This document shows positions 1 to 64,000 of a DNA stretch of 64,000 nucleotides, piece after piece. Within the stretch, counting starts at the first letter, position 1, and the number at the start of each line of letters is the position of its first letter. The stretch lies in the NCBI GenBank assembly GCA_013407085.1, contig JACCGJ010001771.1, positions 45,559 to 109,558 on the forward strand. The letters run 5' to 3'. The stretch is from Atriophallophorus winterbourni. Its lineage: Eukaryota > Platyhelminthes > Trematoda > Plagiorchiida > Microphallidae. The notes under the pieces are model-generated. The model was not told the DNA's origin. It made no database searches and was given only the letters and a program-made list of their open reading frames with translations. The translations under genes were made by a program, and so were the position numbers.

Positions 1-249
1 ATTGCTTTTTGGCTACTGGTCATCGTTAGATATAGACAACAGAAATTTTTTAATACAATTACCATCTTTGCTCCCAATGGTAGATGTCAAACCCACAAAA
101 AATTAGCGAAAGGTAGTTTGCAGTTAGTTCATAGCTGCGGAGAGAATGGGTGAATAAAACGGCCTGAACATAAACATACCGGGATCTAGAAGAATAACAA
201 AAGACATGAGTGATGTACATAACTGAACACTCCTAGAACATCAACTCAC
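1..249 (-). other. Start of intron 32 (truncated by window edge)
   Basis: Intronic sequence 3' of exon 32. The exons coding the last approximately 340 residues (from about ELPYDALRY onward in relatives) are not present here. Confidence 0.8.
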
Positions 250-52590
<52,341 letters not shown>

Positions 52591-52594
<4 letters not shown>

Positions 52595-52605
52595 GATTTC
52601 TTCAT
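52591..52605 (-). promoter_or_regulatory. Short upstream ORF overlapping the dynein start codon
   Basis: An ATG at 52605 opens a four-codon frame whose TGA overlaps the main ATG (ATGA). This layout could permit termination and reinitiation. Whether it is in the mRNA depends on the unknown transcription start. Confidence 0.35.
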
Positions 52606-52830
52606 GAATATAAATTTGGTTTATTATTGGTCAAAAATACATTCAGAGTAACGCTTAAAAAATATCCAGAGGTTGTCACGCTCCAAAATTATTTGATTGG
52701 TTAAAACAATTGTAACGAATAATTTTCAAATTGATATTATCTAAATGGTTCCATCCTAATAAACTAAAGTTTAGCACTTATAGAAATATCGGCTGTTTCT
52801 TTATCATTGACAAATTCAAACCTATTTACT
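52595..52830 (-). promoter_or_regulatory. Probable 5' UTR and promoter interval of the dynein gene
   Basis: This is the only non-repeat DNA between the start codon and the 3' end of an RTE retrotransposon. A 5' UTR and core promoter would have to fit here, lie within the RTE, or begin at a spliced 5' UTR exon further away. No convincing TATA box or initiator stood out. Confidence 0.3.
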
Positions 52831-54905
52831 TCTGCCTTTGATCCCGTCTGGGATATAAGCGGACGACCTGCTCTCTGCAGGCATGACAATTATGGGTGAG
52901 TCTCTTCAGCTGTACCTATGTAGTTCGTATTTGCTTGGCGTCTGCATCCAGGTTTCAGGGCTAGGTGATTCTATGCTCCCCTTTGTTTTTCTTTCCTTGG
53001 GGGTTCCAAGTGAAGAAATTATCTGTTGTGTTTGATGTAGGTTTTATGAGGATGTTTCATATACATCGCCTGTCTCTCTGAAGGATGTCGTTGTTAACAG
53101 GCTACTGCTTCGTTCGTTGCCACAATTCTTCATTTCTGAGTTTGTCGCATCTGCAGATTTTTAGGTTCTTCCTGAGGCTGGTTTTGATGAAGAGTAGTAT
53201 TGACTTTACTATTGATAATCTCGCTGGATCACCAGATGTTCTGCAGCGGATGGAAGGCTGCTCGCGCTTCACAGATGCGGGTTGTGACGCATGCATCTGT
53301 TTCTCCAAGATTGCCCAGGATGCTACCGAGAAAGGCAAAACTGTCCGTTTCTTCCAGCCCCTTGCCTTGGACTGTGATTGGTGTCGCGTAGGATTCGTTG
53401 GTCTTTAACACATTGATTTTCCCTATGTTAATGCTGAGGCCCAGGCTAGGTGAGCTAGACTTTTCTTGCATCTGCTGTTAGGTGTGTGAGAGAACAACCA
53501 GATTCTAGTTGAAGCCGAGGTCGTCCAACGTTTTCAAATGTGTCAACTGGATCCTGTTCCGCTTCTCGTAAACGATATATTCATGATCCAGGCTATGGCT
53601 AGTAGGAACTGAAACTGGGAGATTGAGCAGCCTGACTTCGCTCCAGGTCTCACTTGAAAAGTGTTAGTGATTTCTTAACTATCCACTATTCTGTAGGTCA
53701 TCCTTCTTTTTGAATTCCAGATGAAGTTATGAATTTTCTAGTACTCACTAGGGTCTCAGCCGTCTCCAGATGGTCAGTCCGTCGACACCGTCAAACGCCT
53801 TCTCATACTCGATGAAGTTGAGGTACAGAGACGAGTTCCATTCCAGGGACTGCTCTAGATTGATGCACGGGATTGCGATCTGGTCCGTGAACGATCTCTA
53901 CTCTTCGGAAGCCTGATTGACGGTCACGAAAATGTGGATCAACAGCGACTTTCATTCTGCTTAGCAAGATGCGGTAAACACATTCCTTGAGATAGAGAGC
54001 AGTTATATCCCTCTGTAGTTTTAGCAGCAACTGAGATAGCAATTCTTAGGGAGTTCGATGAAATAGCCTTCTTTCCACTCAGCTGATACTTCTTCTTCTT
54101 CCCAGATATTGCAAAAGAGTGGGTGGAGGACTTTCAAACTGGTATGGAAGAACGACTTTAGCGCTGTCAGGTCATGCATATCTATCGTTTTCCTTTGCTT
54201 AAAGGCGCTTCCGATCACTTTTTCCGTGAGTGCACAGAACCTTATTTGCAGATCGCTTCCAGCTGGCAATATCCGTTGAGCTTGAAGGAGCTAGTCTGCT
54301 GAGTAACTCATGAAAAACCTAGATCTACCTCATTTCCGGTCTTCGTCTGTTATCGCTTCTTCATTTCTGTTCCTCACTGGCCTTCCTAGCTTGGCAGAGT
54401 TTCATGATAGTTTGTTGATGTTGAAATCGGGTCCTTGGTGTTGTTTTGCTGCGCTTCTTCTTCTTCTGGTTCTTGCCCATTGTCTCTACCTAGTTCCGCT
54501 TGTTGTCGTGACGCTGCGCTTGATAATTCTATTTGCTTCTGTAAATTTCCTCTTTTGCTTTTGCTTTTGTTCATTTTGTTCACCATTGTTTACTTGTTCT
54601 CCTTTTTTCTATCTTCTGTTGCATCCCTGCTGAGATCCATTCATTGTGTGCGTTTGTATTGCGGCCAGCACCTCTTTGCATGATTAGGTCAACACTTCTG
54701 GTAATTTCTGTATTTTTGTTCTATCATATATTTTTGTAGCAGCCCTTTCCTAAATTGAAACTTGCAGAATAAGGTAACCTTGAACGATTCTTCCTCCCTA
54801 CTGTCCTCAGCATATAAGTGTTGTAGTGCTATCGTTGGGTGGACTCCTCTAATTAGTTTATCTTCAACTTAGGCTTCAACTTCCCTCTTTTGACGGATCT
54901 AGACG
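52830..54905 (-). mobile_element. RTE (SR2-like) retrotransposon, reverse transcriptase part, decayed
   Basis: Minus-strand frames spell degraded RTE blocks in order: HNEWIS near 54620, VLHPLFCNIWEEEEVSAEWK in 54021-54269, VYRILLSRMKVAVDPHFRDR in 53803-54042, SINIGKINVLK, then SFAFLGSILGNLGETDA and ARAAF in 53229-53471. Several frameshifts and stops. The 3' end is about 240 bp upstream of the dynein start codon, same strand. Confidence 0.82.
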
Positions 54906-57900
54906 CTTCTTATATCATTGAACTTGTCTCAACTTCTTCATGCGCAATATATTATTTTCAAGTCGAAGAAACGTGAATTCTTGAAAATCAAAATTTTCCA
55001 GTTTCTACCCCCACATTACATACGCGTGCGCCATTGCTTTCAATTCTAAAATAACGCAACATCTCGGATACCATCATGAAGATCTCGCTATTTGGTATTT
55101 ATTGACAGTTATTTCAACACTGTCGGATCAATGTACATAAGCTTAGACCGAAGAGTTTGAACACAAGAACCCTCAAAAAGACAACATTGAAGATCTAACG
55201 GTAATTTGTAATAATCTCATTGAATCAACTTCGCCATCGCTAAAGTAACGCGAAGCAGATAACAGAAAACAATGGGATGAAATTTGCAGAAGCTTAGACA
55301 TCACTGCCTCACCTGCGTCACTGACGCGATTGTTTAGACCCCCGAATTCACCTCGTGCGAACACACCCAGTTTACTGCTTGTAGTGCTCATGTCCGTCCA
55401 AGATGTAGAAAATATGTTGCTCGCCTCATCCCTCTTAGCGGTAAACAAATCGGCTGTTCGAATATTTCCGGACGTTCCGTGGGAAGAACGGCAAACTCGT
55501 CGGCAAAAGAGTCTATAAATCGCAGAGCTGTTATAGTTCATGGTGTACCCATTTCAAACGAAGTAGTATTCAGCAAATGTCTGCAACACGATTGCAGTGA
55601 ATTGAGATTTTTTACAAGAGATCCCAGGTTCAAAGGACATAATAACGACTCATGTCATGCGCCTTATAGTAAAAAAGCATCAGCCTCCTCCTCTCAAAAT
55701 ATCATTCCGCACAGATGAGATGAAGAATAGAATACTCGAGGCGTGGTATCAATGCCGAAAATTTGCACCTACTGAAATTTGTATTCCGGCTGTATACGAC
55801 ATAATACGCACGAACACTATCGTTCTTGAAATGCCTTCGATACCAAGTCAATCAAATGCACCTGAGACAAAAACCGTGGAGCAGCCGACCAATTCTGGGT
55901 CAGCGAATCCACTACTATGAGCTCTTCATCTGCAACAAAAAAATCAAAATCTATCATGCTGTTACACCAACGCTCAGCGCTCTCTGGGAAACTTCACTGA
56001 ACTGTATTCACGTGCGACCGTGACGTCTTGAAATTTGATTGTAGTGACAGAAACCTGGTTTTCAATTCTATACACGACTCTAAACTCAAAATCCCTCACG
56101 TAATGATTTACAGAAAAGATCGAGCAACAAAAGGTGGCGGTGTCCTTCTCTACTCACGTGAAAGCATCAACTGCACTATACATCACTCCCCCGAGTTAGA
56201 TTTCCCAGATAATTTGTTTTACTCTTTTGACTTACATGATAAATGTAAGTGCCTCTCAGCTTCGATTTATCGACCCCCTTCTTCATCATCTACCGCCGAC
56301 ACTGTTTTTTCTAACGTAAGACGTTGTGCATTGGAGCTCACATATTCACATTCGCTCCTTCTCGGTGATTTTAATGTACCGACACTTGCAACACACATTA
56401 CATGTGACGATTCATTCAAAAGCTTTCTTCAAGAAATAATGACTCGCACCCCTCTTTACAACCATGTACAATAGCCAACGCAATTTCGACCTGAACAAAC
56501 CACATCTATCCTGGACCTCATACTTACAAACGAAGAACTCATGACAGAATCTGTTTCCTATACAGCTCCACTCGGATTGAGCGATCATGTTGTCATGACA
56601 TTTGATTATACTTAACAATACGAACCAGCAGGAAATACTCAACGAACGTATACAACTGAACTATGACTTGCTTCGAGCTCTTACTACCGCAAATCAATGG
56701 GGTTTCCTTGAACTCAAATCAGCTAAGGAAATCTGGGAAACGTTTTACAGTCAACTCCGTGTTATCATTGATTTATCATCGAAAATGAAAATAATATCTA
56801 GCAAACAGTGTCCGAAAAAGCCTCTCAGAAGCGGTATTCGGAAATCGATGTGTAAGCGTGACAATGCCTGGTCCAAATACTTGGATGATCCTTCCAGGAT
56901 AACTTTGTGCTACTACACCTTATTGCAAAATAAGTGTGTCTGCCTCATTCGAAAAGACAGAATAAATTACCAAATCACTCTAGTCGAAAAATTCGTTATA
57001 AATCCCAAAGCATTGTATAAACACGTCAACGACCTCTGGAATGTTAAAATTGGAATACCGCCACTGGTCTCTGGCACTAGAATATTGACGTCATTTAAAG
57101 ATTGTGATAACGTTTTCTGACAACAATTCGCATCAGTTATCTCACAAGTGTCGACCCATGGACAGCCATTAAACTCTGACAGCTGCCGCCTGCCAATTAT
57201 TCACGGGGTGGAGTTTCCCCCAAACGTTGTTCAAACAAAATTAATGACGATGAAGAGAACAGGCCCACCCGGTATAGACAATATACACGCAAACATTTTG
57301 TACAATCTAACTTCCGAGTTAGCAATGCCGACCTCAGACGTATTCACGATGATGTGCGAGTAGAGTTTTGTACCAGAAACTTGGAAAACAGCTCTGATTA
57401 GTCCCATCTACAAGGGTGGCGAGAGAAATAATCCACCAATTTATCGCCCCATAGCGTTGTTACCAGTGATATAAAAAGTAATGGAGTCCATAATAGCTGA
57501 TGCATTGCGGAATCACTTTGAGATTAATAATTTAATCTCCGAAGCACAGCATGGATTCAGGAAAAAACGATCTTGCCTGACAAACGTACTATTAGCAAAA
57601 GAATCTTGGTCTGAGCTCCTGGATGCCGGCAACTCCGTGGACGTGATTTATATCGATTTAGGTCTCCTTGGGTCCTAGGTTAGTTTGACCCCAATATTGT
57701 GTGCATATTAACGTATTCAACGTACATCCGTCCTCATGTTGAATATATTATACCGGCATGGGATCCTTGGTTGAAAAAAGATATTCTGCTATTGGAAACT
57801 CCACTCCACTATCGAATCATCCATACGAAATGAGACTTAAAATATTGAATTTGCATTCGGCGCAATACAGACGGAAACGAGGAGCACTAATATTCATTTG

Positions 57901-58253
57901 GACAGTGCTTAATCAAACAAATCACCGTTGCAATCTTTTCTTCCATCTTTCCCATAACACACATTTGCGAGGCCACTAATAGAAGCTCTACCAACAGCAT
58001 AACAAGTAGCCGCAAATATGCATTTTCCGTTCGCAATGTGCAATTGTGGAACAGTTCACTCACTCACGTGGAACTGTTGACGTTTTCAAAAAATCACTAA
58101 ATGTCCACATGGACAAGTATATTTTTCATGTTTGACAATAATCTAACAATATTTTGATATTTTGTAACCATCCGACCCGATGTACATTTTTGTGGGTCTT
58201 GTAAAGCATAGCTTTTTACCTGCATATCATCTATGAATAAATCTATGAATCTA
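54905..58253 (+). mobile_element. CR1-like LINE, nearly full-length but broken, inserted in the RTE
   Basis: Begins near 54913 with TATCATTGAACTTGTCTCA and ends with ATAAATCTATGAATCTATGA. Coding order on the plus strand: a 5' region, AP endonuclease (GGGVLLYSRE, SIYRPPSSSS, LLLGDFNVP in 56028-56474), the linking segment (56602-57120), reverse transcriptase start (KTALISPIYKGG, YRPIALLPVI, AQHGFRKKRSCLTNVL in 57148-57678), then a jump to the C-terminal part (HVEYIIPAWDPW near 57740). The catalytic core after YIDL is deleted and several stops are present, so it cannot be autonomous. Confidence 0.82.
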
Positions 58254-58575
58254 TGAACGAATAAGCCTGGCGACAAGTAGATGATGATAGTTAGGAACGT
58301 CCACTCTTCGTTTGACGCATAAATCTTGAAGATTGCGTCGGAAATGTTTACCGATGCACACATGGTCGATCTGGTTTCCTGTCGAGAGATCTGGTGACAC
58401 CCAAGTCGCGTTGTATATCCTTATGTAGTAAAAAGAATGCCTTCGAAGTCGGGAATGCAGCGGCGCATAGGTAGGCGAATCTACTCTCGTTGTCATCGTT
58501 CTCACTAAGACATCGCTCATGCACTCGGTTGTTACGTCTAATCTTGACGTTAATGTCCACCATTAAAATGACGAT
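58254..58575 (-). mobile_element. RTE (SR2-like) retrotransposon, endonuclease part
   Basis: Minus-strand frames 58251-58520 and 58348-58563 match the end of an RTE endonuclease (VDSPTYAPLHSRLRRHSF, ATWVSPDLSTGNQIDHVCI, HHLLVARL) across a frameshift. It is the 5' continuation of the RTE at 52830-54905, separated by the CR1-like insertion. Confidence 0.8.
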
Positions 58576-61199
58576 GTCTCACTTTGGTTTGCCTTGTATA
58601 ATGATTGACAGACTGTTGTGAAAAATCTCCTTCTCCTCCTCTTCTCAGTCGTTCATCAAGAGTAGCACAGGATTATGCCCAATTTAATCTTTTTCTTCTT
58701 TGTATAGTAGGATGCTCTCTTGATTTGTGGTCCGTATGCCTCCCACACAATGAGCGCTATCTGTGCCGACTTAGAAAGCATCAGGGCCAATTCCTGGATG
58801 CTTGGAACATCTTTGAGCTTGTGATGCGAGTACAACACTAATTCACCCGAAGTCAATCACATCTGCCTAAAATCAATCAATCGTGACTCGCTGATTTATG
58901 AAACGGTAAGCTTAAGCTTCCTCATCTCCGCGGAAACATACTTTGTCTTTCCAGTCTCATACACGCTCCGGAAATTCTATGTGCTGGTGCAAGCGGTGTT
59001 CTTATTGGTGAAGATGACTTCTTCCACCTGACTCTGTCCCTCAATGTCCGATGTCATACCGCTTTCAACTGAGGGTCCATCTTATATCAAATTCTTGTTA
59101 TCTGTTAGTATTCTTCTTAGCGTTTCTGTAACTAGCAGTTTCGTTTTATGGTGGAGTAGATTTCCTCACGCTCAACGCTTATTAATTTTTCAGCTGCGAC
59201 CTTCCTTTTAGAGTAAAATTTTTAAATCGGTTTATGTTTATTTATGTTGCTATACTGTAAGCAACCTAGCGTATCTAATCGTCTTTGATAATAACCACCA
59301 TAATTCTTGTTTTGTCTAATCGTTATTCATTGATTGAAGTGATCTTGTTGTCCGTAAGAACTTTGTGATCTTTCTTTGCGTTTAGCGCTATGGATATTTA
59401 ATGGCGAATATGGTCTTGTGTTTCCTCTGGAGACGATTGTTTTCAACATACATTCAAGACTTGCGATGAATTCGATAATGCGGGCATCCTTGCTGTTTAA
59501 ATATCAAACCGCCACTAAGCACTTGTTTCTCGTCTGCCCACAGCGCTTGGTTTGATAGATTCATAACTGATTTCTTACCAGGATTTTTATCTCGATTAGG
59601 GTAGAACAGGAGCAGGAAAACTAGAAACTGGTTTATGCAGGAAACAAACAGGCAGCCAACGAGCGGAGCTGAGTCAAACCACTTTTCAACATCGCGAAAC
59701 AACACTGCAGCAAGAACGAACTGAAGGAGGAAGAAAATAGATGTTTATTAAATTTATCCCTGAAGAATGCTTACCGGAAGTACTTCAGCATTCGCAACAA
59801 GGACTCAACAAACCGATCGCTCGATATCAGCACTAACACAACAAGATTACCACTTTCTTACGTATAACATATCCGGAAGATTACCACAAGAATCCTACGC
59901 AGTCATGAAATTGATGTAAAACACAAAGTTGCATTAACACTTAGAAGTCAGCTAGTTAAAGTCAATAAAACATTTTCTGACGAAAAACTAGAAAGTTTCG
60001 TATATAATTTCGTTTCTTGATTTTGAAAAATATTATATCGAACAGACTGGATGAAGGCAACATGATTACAAACCAATAATATCAGTACGCATGGATCGAA
60101 AATAATACAAACTCAATTGTGATATAACAGAAATATTTACCAAAGACAGAACTCGTCACATTCGAAGGTTTCTAGTTGCTTGGTATTTAAAACAACAACC
60201 AATCAATTAGAAAATTCAATTTGATGGGATCTACGGACCGATGGGAACACGTCAACAAAGAGGAAATGCAGGAATAGTAGCCAACCTCAGTAGATGAGGT
60301 CGCAATGAAGCATGTGAATTCAAACGAAACCTAGGCCAAGTTGCTTCGAAAGAAGCATTGTTGAAGCTATCATGTGGTTTAGTGACGAAACGTGTGTAAT
60401 CAGCCACACCAACTGTGACCTACACAGCCGTACCTGAGCTACAACTATTCAAAACCAATATTTTAGTGGATTGTTACCATAGTTTTATATGCCATCCCAC
60501 GAAATTAGTATAATCGTGTTAATTGTATAGCGAATCACTATAAAATATATGTGATATCAAAGCAGTGTTGTATTTAATTCTCCTGCAGTAAATAGTTTGT
60601 AGCTTTCAACATTACTAAGTGGAAGCATTAAGGCTAGTATCAATATCAGTATCGGTATCATAGGTCAATAATCGACTACGTTTACACGAATTTCCAGATT
60701 CTTTTGAAGGTGTGCTCGAAAACATCCGCCACTACTAGGAATATAATGTATAGAGCACAGGCGTGTGTACCTGTGAAGGAAAGATGAGAGTTGTCTCATC
60801 ACCGAAAGGTGAAAAAAATAGCGTATGTAGCATGTTTAATTGGTTGAGTAGATGATGTAGAGCAGTCATTTTCAACTTAACAAATATATGCCTTTTGTGT
60901 TTAAAAAATAGTGTCACATTATTTGTCGACTTTAAAGACAGAAAAAGGTGATTGATCAACATTGGTAATGCTCCGTAACAATCTCTTGCCACCTAGTATT
61001 GCTGCCGATACTAGTTATCCAGTAAGGAACTTTCACGCGTTTACTACACGATTGCTAGAAAAGTGCGTTCTGGATTCCATCTTAGTATGCTGTTTAGGTT
61101 GTTCGAGTCTATTGCCGCGTGTGCAAACCAAAGTCGAGAACAGAAAAAAATTCGTGTAATTTGAGACAGATTAATCCCTTGATAACTTTGAAGGTTTCT
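58576..61199. other. Intergenic DNA upstream of the dynein gene
   Basis: No gene recognised. A minus-strand open frame at 59454-59705 lies in a GC-richer island and may be a decayed repeat. The rest is AT-rich with no clear features. Confidence 0.5.
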
Positions 61200-61830
61200 A
61201 TAATATGGCCCCTAAGCGGCCACTTCTATACCTTTCCTAGCTTCACTATACCCTTCTTATAATATGGCATTCAAGCCTGAATACTGTAATCAAGATGCGC
61301 CCTCATCTTATAAAAGATTAGCAGCACATTAATTTTGTGCATATGACGGCTGAGTGTGGTCGAATAGGTTTTTTCTAGCCCCTTTGAGCTGCAGCAGCGC
61401 ATTAGGTGACCCACTTGAAGATAACGACGTCTATGATTTCTTAGTCGTAATCAAATTTCACCCAACGAAACGCTGTGCTAACTTGGGGCTCAAAGTCAAC
61501 CATTCAACCTGTGATGGTGAAGATCACTTGACAATTCTCTTTGTCACATGTATCAACCCATTTAATCACAGCTTCTACCTCATTTATCTGGTGTGATCTA
61601 TCTTATCAACGCACATGTTTCATGTCATTAGCAAACACATAACAAGTGGAATGTAGCTAACTTACTAGATCAACAATAAAGATGAGAAAGAGCAACGGCC
61701 ACAAGATTAAGCCCTGGGTAACCCCACTTGTTACAGGCTCACATGTGGATTACGTATCATCCATCCTGACGTTAAACGTGTGGTCAATGAGGAATGCACG
61801 GATAAACACAAGTAGAGCTACTGAGATGGT
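61200..61830 (-). pseudogene. Decayed LINE reverse transcriptase fragment
   Basis: Minus-strand translation gives IRAFLIDHTFNVRM, then VTSGVTQGLILWPLLFLIF, corresponding to the SGVPQGSVLGPLLF motif of LINE reverse transcriptases, then DLNGLIH-like and MRAHLDYSIQA segments in shifted frames. Many stops. A CR1-type element is likely. Confidence 0.65.
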
Positions 61831-62917
61831 GAAGGAAAGCGCTGACGTTACTCTATGCGTTCCGGTTCTACATTCAAGTTTAAATGGGCATTATACAGTC
61901 TACACATAGCCATTCGAGCTAACGCTGTACTATATAAATCTTAAATTTAGATTTCAACAGTCCATATCATCCAAGGTTTGCCAATCGCAAGCCTACGCTA
62001 CACTTTTTACCTTCGAAGACCTTTCTTTTACAGCTAGAATAAAGGCGAAAAGTTGAATTTTTAATCATTTTGAACATTTGTTTGTTTAATTCCAAAAATG
62101 AACGGATTGAGAAACCTTTGAGGATTTCATCATTTCAGGTTCAGCAAATGTTGAAGTGTATGACAGTTATCATTCTTGAACATATGTTTACCACTTTAAT
62201 ATATATACAATTTATAAAACTGGTTGGAAACTTTATTTTTTTAGTGAGTATCAATAGAAACAATACAATATTTTTCTCTGGAGTATCAGAGGTTCCTTAA
62301 TTAATAAATTCTAAATGCTTTGAAGATTCTTTGGATGAATTTGCAGAATAGAAATTCAAACCTAATGCAGTGGAAACATGAAATATTTCACGTCTTTCTC
62401 AAAAGGATTCACAATTGAAATGTCCAAAGTGCGTTCAACAATTAAGAATGAGAAACCTATTAATAGCGAATATCATAAGTATTATGATTTATGGCTTGTC
62501 ATTATAAGCTGACCGATCGACACTCTATTTCAGTTATCTGTTGCTCGTCAGTAATTTCTGTTTATCTAAGTTTGATGAACTGTATCAATTCTCTGCCGCG
62601 TTACATTGACATTACCTATCGTTGAAAGGCTTCTGATTGGCAAGGCGTCTATAAACATTTAAAACGCGTTTCACAGTACATTTTTTAATACGTGAACGAT
62701 AAATCATCTAGGGATATTTTGGCACCGAAAATATATTTGACTTAATAAAAAATTAGACCGAGAAATACCTGGATTTTTATATGATACACGTCATGATATC
62801 GAACATATCATGGAAATTGCCAACATATTTAGTTACTCACATGTAGATAATACCTCCGGTTTATCAGTTAAGTACATAATATCTAAACCCTTTTTAGCTG
62901 GGTTTTTGAGCTGAGTT
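61831..62917. other. AT-rich intergenic DNA
   Basis: Nothing recognised. Confidence 0.5.
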
Positions 62918-63093
62918 TCAAAAGAGCAATTTTTGACGTTCGATGATCAATAGCTCTTGTAAAATTTCGGATAATGTTTCGAACCGTTGCGCATTCAGAT
63001 GGTGAATTTTCAATTGGATAAAATTATATGTTTGCTGTTCCGTTGCATTTAGCTCGGTGAGATTAAATACACACATATCTCCTAATATTATTT
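62918..63093 (-). CDS. Candidate terminal exon of an unidentified gene
   Basis: A minus-strand frame after a possible acceptor (AATAATATTAG) codes about 57 residues with an even, helical look (FNLTELNATEQQTYNF, then ETLSEILQELLIIERQ) and a stop at 62918-62920. No family recognised, and the frame is short enough to be chance. No upstream exon was found before the window edge. Confidence 0.2.
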
Positions 63094-63599
63094 GGAGCAA
63101 ATATAATCTGTTCAAGTTTCTCTACACCAAACAATTGTAAAGAATTGCTTCAATTGCAAATTGAAGGTTGGTTGATACAAGTCATTATCATCAATCCCTA
63201 TGTTACCCATCAAAAAACCTGATGTACGCTATAATAGTAATGCTCTTAGTTTGCATACACCAATTAATGTTTTATGACACATTGCATGGCTTGGTATATT
63301 ACTGCTTTTAATAAGAGGCTAATAAATAAATTTTAATGAGATTAATTTTCAACTGTTTACTAGTTCAAATGAGATGCTTCGTAAACAATTTGATGTATTT
63401 TGATTTGGAGACGGTTGTTGCGAATATTTTAGTCCTTCTACAATAGTATTTACTCAACGAAATGTTACGCGAAAGTTTATTTAAACTGATGCTCAGTATT
63501 TACTATAGTACATAAACCAATCTCTATAATTGAACTTTCATTTACTGTGACTATCATAATTGCCGGCACATCTGTATTGCTCCACTAAACGTCTGAGCA

Positions 63600-63680
63600 T
63601 AGAAATCAAGATTCAAGATTCAAGTAATTATTGTACAAAAAAGCTTGTCCCTGTACAACACCATAAGACATTTGTATAAG
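63600..63680 (-). mobile_element. CR1-like LINE tail remnant
   Basis: Two copies of AAGATTCAAG, the reverse complement of the CTTGAATCTT tail seen elsewhere, followed by TTGTACAAAAAAGCTTGTCC. Only the 3' end is recognisable. Confidence 0.45.
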
Positions 63681-64000
63681 GAATTATATATAATGGTTAA
63701 TTTCAATGATCATTTTCAACGCCAGAGTTGGTGATAATCACTTGAATTAGCTAATATGTCTAGGGATATATCGATTAGGTTAAAAAATGTAATTGGTGAA
63801 AGCATTTTAAAAATTTATACAGACTTAAGTCTTTGTGTCACTTAAACTATCTTTTAATCAAAACCACAACATAAAGTTTGTTGAAAAAATCCTCAGTCGA
63901 AGCACTGGTATCAGTTTAATGCTATTCTCGTTAGACGCACAAATATAGAAAGTGCAGTCTTTACCATATTACATTGAAGCGCAAACTGCGACACTGACAA

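Overview
The window is eukaryotic nuclear DNA, most likely from a digenean fluke (Platyhelminthes, Trematoda). Four things point there: a spliced axonemal dynein heavy chain gene, two very small introns (32 and 36 bp) at its 5' end, retrotransposons of the RTE/SR2 and CR1 kinds common in flukes, and repeats carrying hammerhead ribozyme motifs. The species cannot be named from the sequence.

One gene fills about 52 kb of the minus strand. It starts at an ATG at 52594 and runs off the left edge after the exon ending at 250. I placed 32 exons whose reading phases all join, giving 3,674 codons. The product is a DNAH7-like inner-arm axonemal dynein heavy chain: tail, linker, AAA1 to AAA6, stalk and microtubule-binding domain are all recognisable. 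About 340 C-terminal residues should lie beyond the left edge. Two further symmetric candidate microexons (19145-19174 and 20515-20535) would add 17 residues between AAA2 and AAA3.

The introns carry many small repeats. The most interesting are two related families, A (about 241 bp unit) and B (about 233 bp unit), each holding a compact type I hammerhead ribozyme core. They occur as dimers, inverted pairs and decayed single copies, and resemble hammerhead-bearing tandem repeats (schistosome Sm-alpha elements, metazoan retrozymes). Several copies lie in the sense direction inside introns of the dynein gene. There are also CR1-like LINE 3' ends, a tRNA-like SINE, and microsatellites.

Upstream of the gene (52.8-58.6 kb) an RTE-type retrotransposon on the minus strand is split by a nearly full-length CR1-like element on the plus strand. 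The RTE 3' end is only about 240 bp from the dynein start codon. From 58.6 kb to the right edge the DNA is AT-rich and holds a decayed reverse transcriptase fragment (about 61.2-61.83 kb), a CR1-type tail, and one weak candidate terminal exon of another gene.
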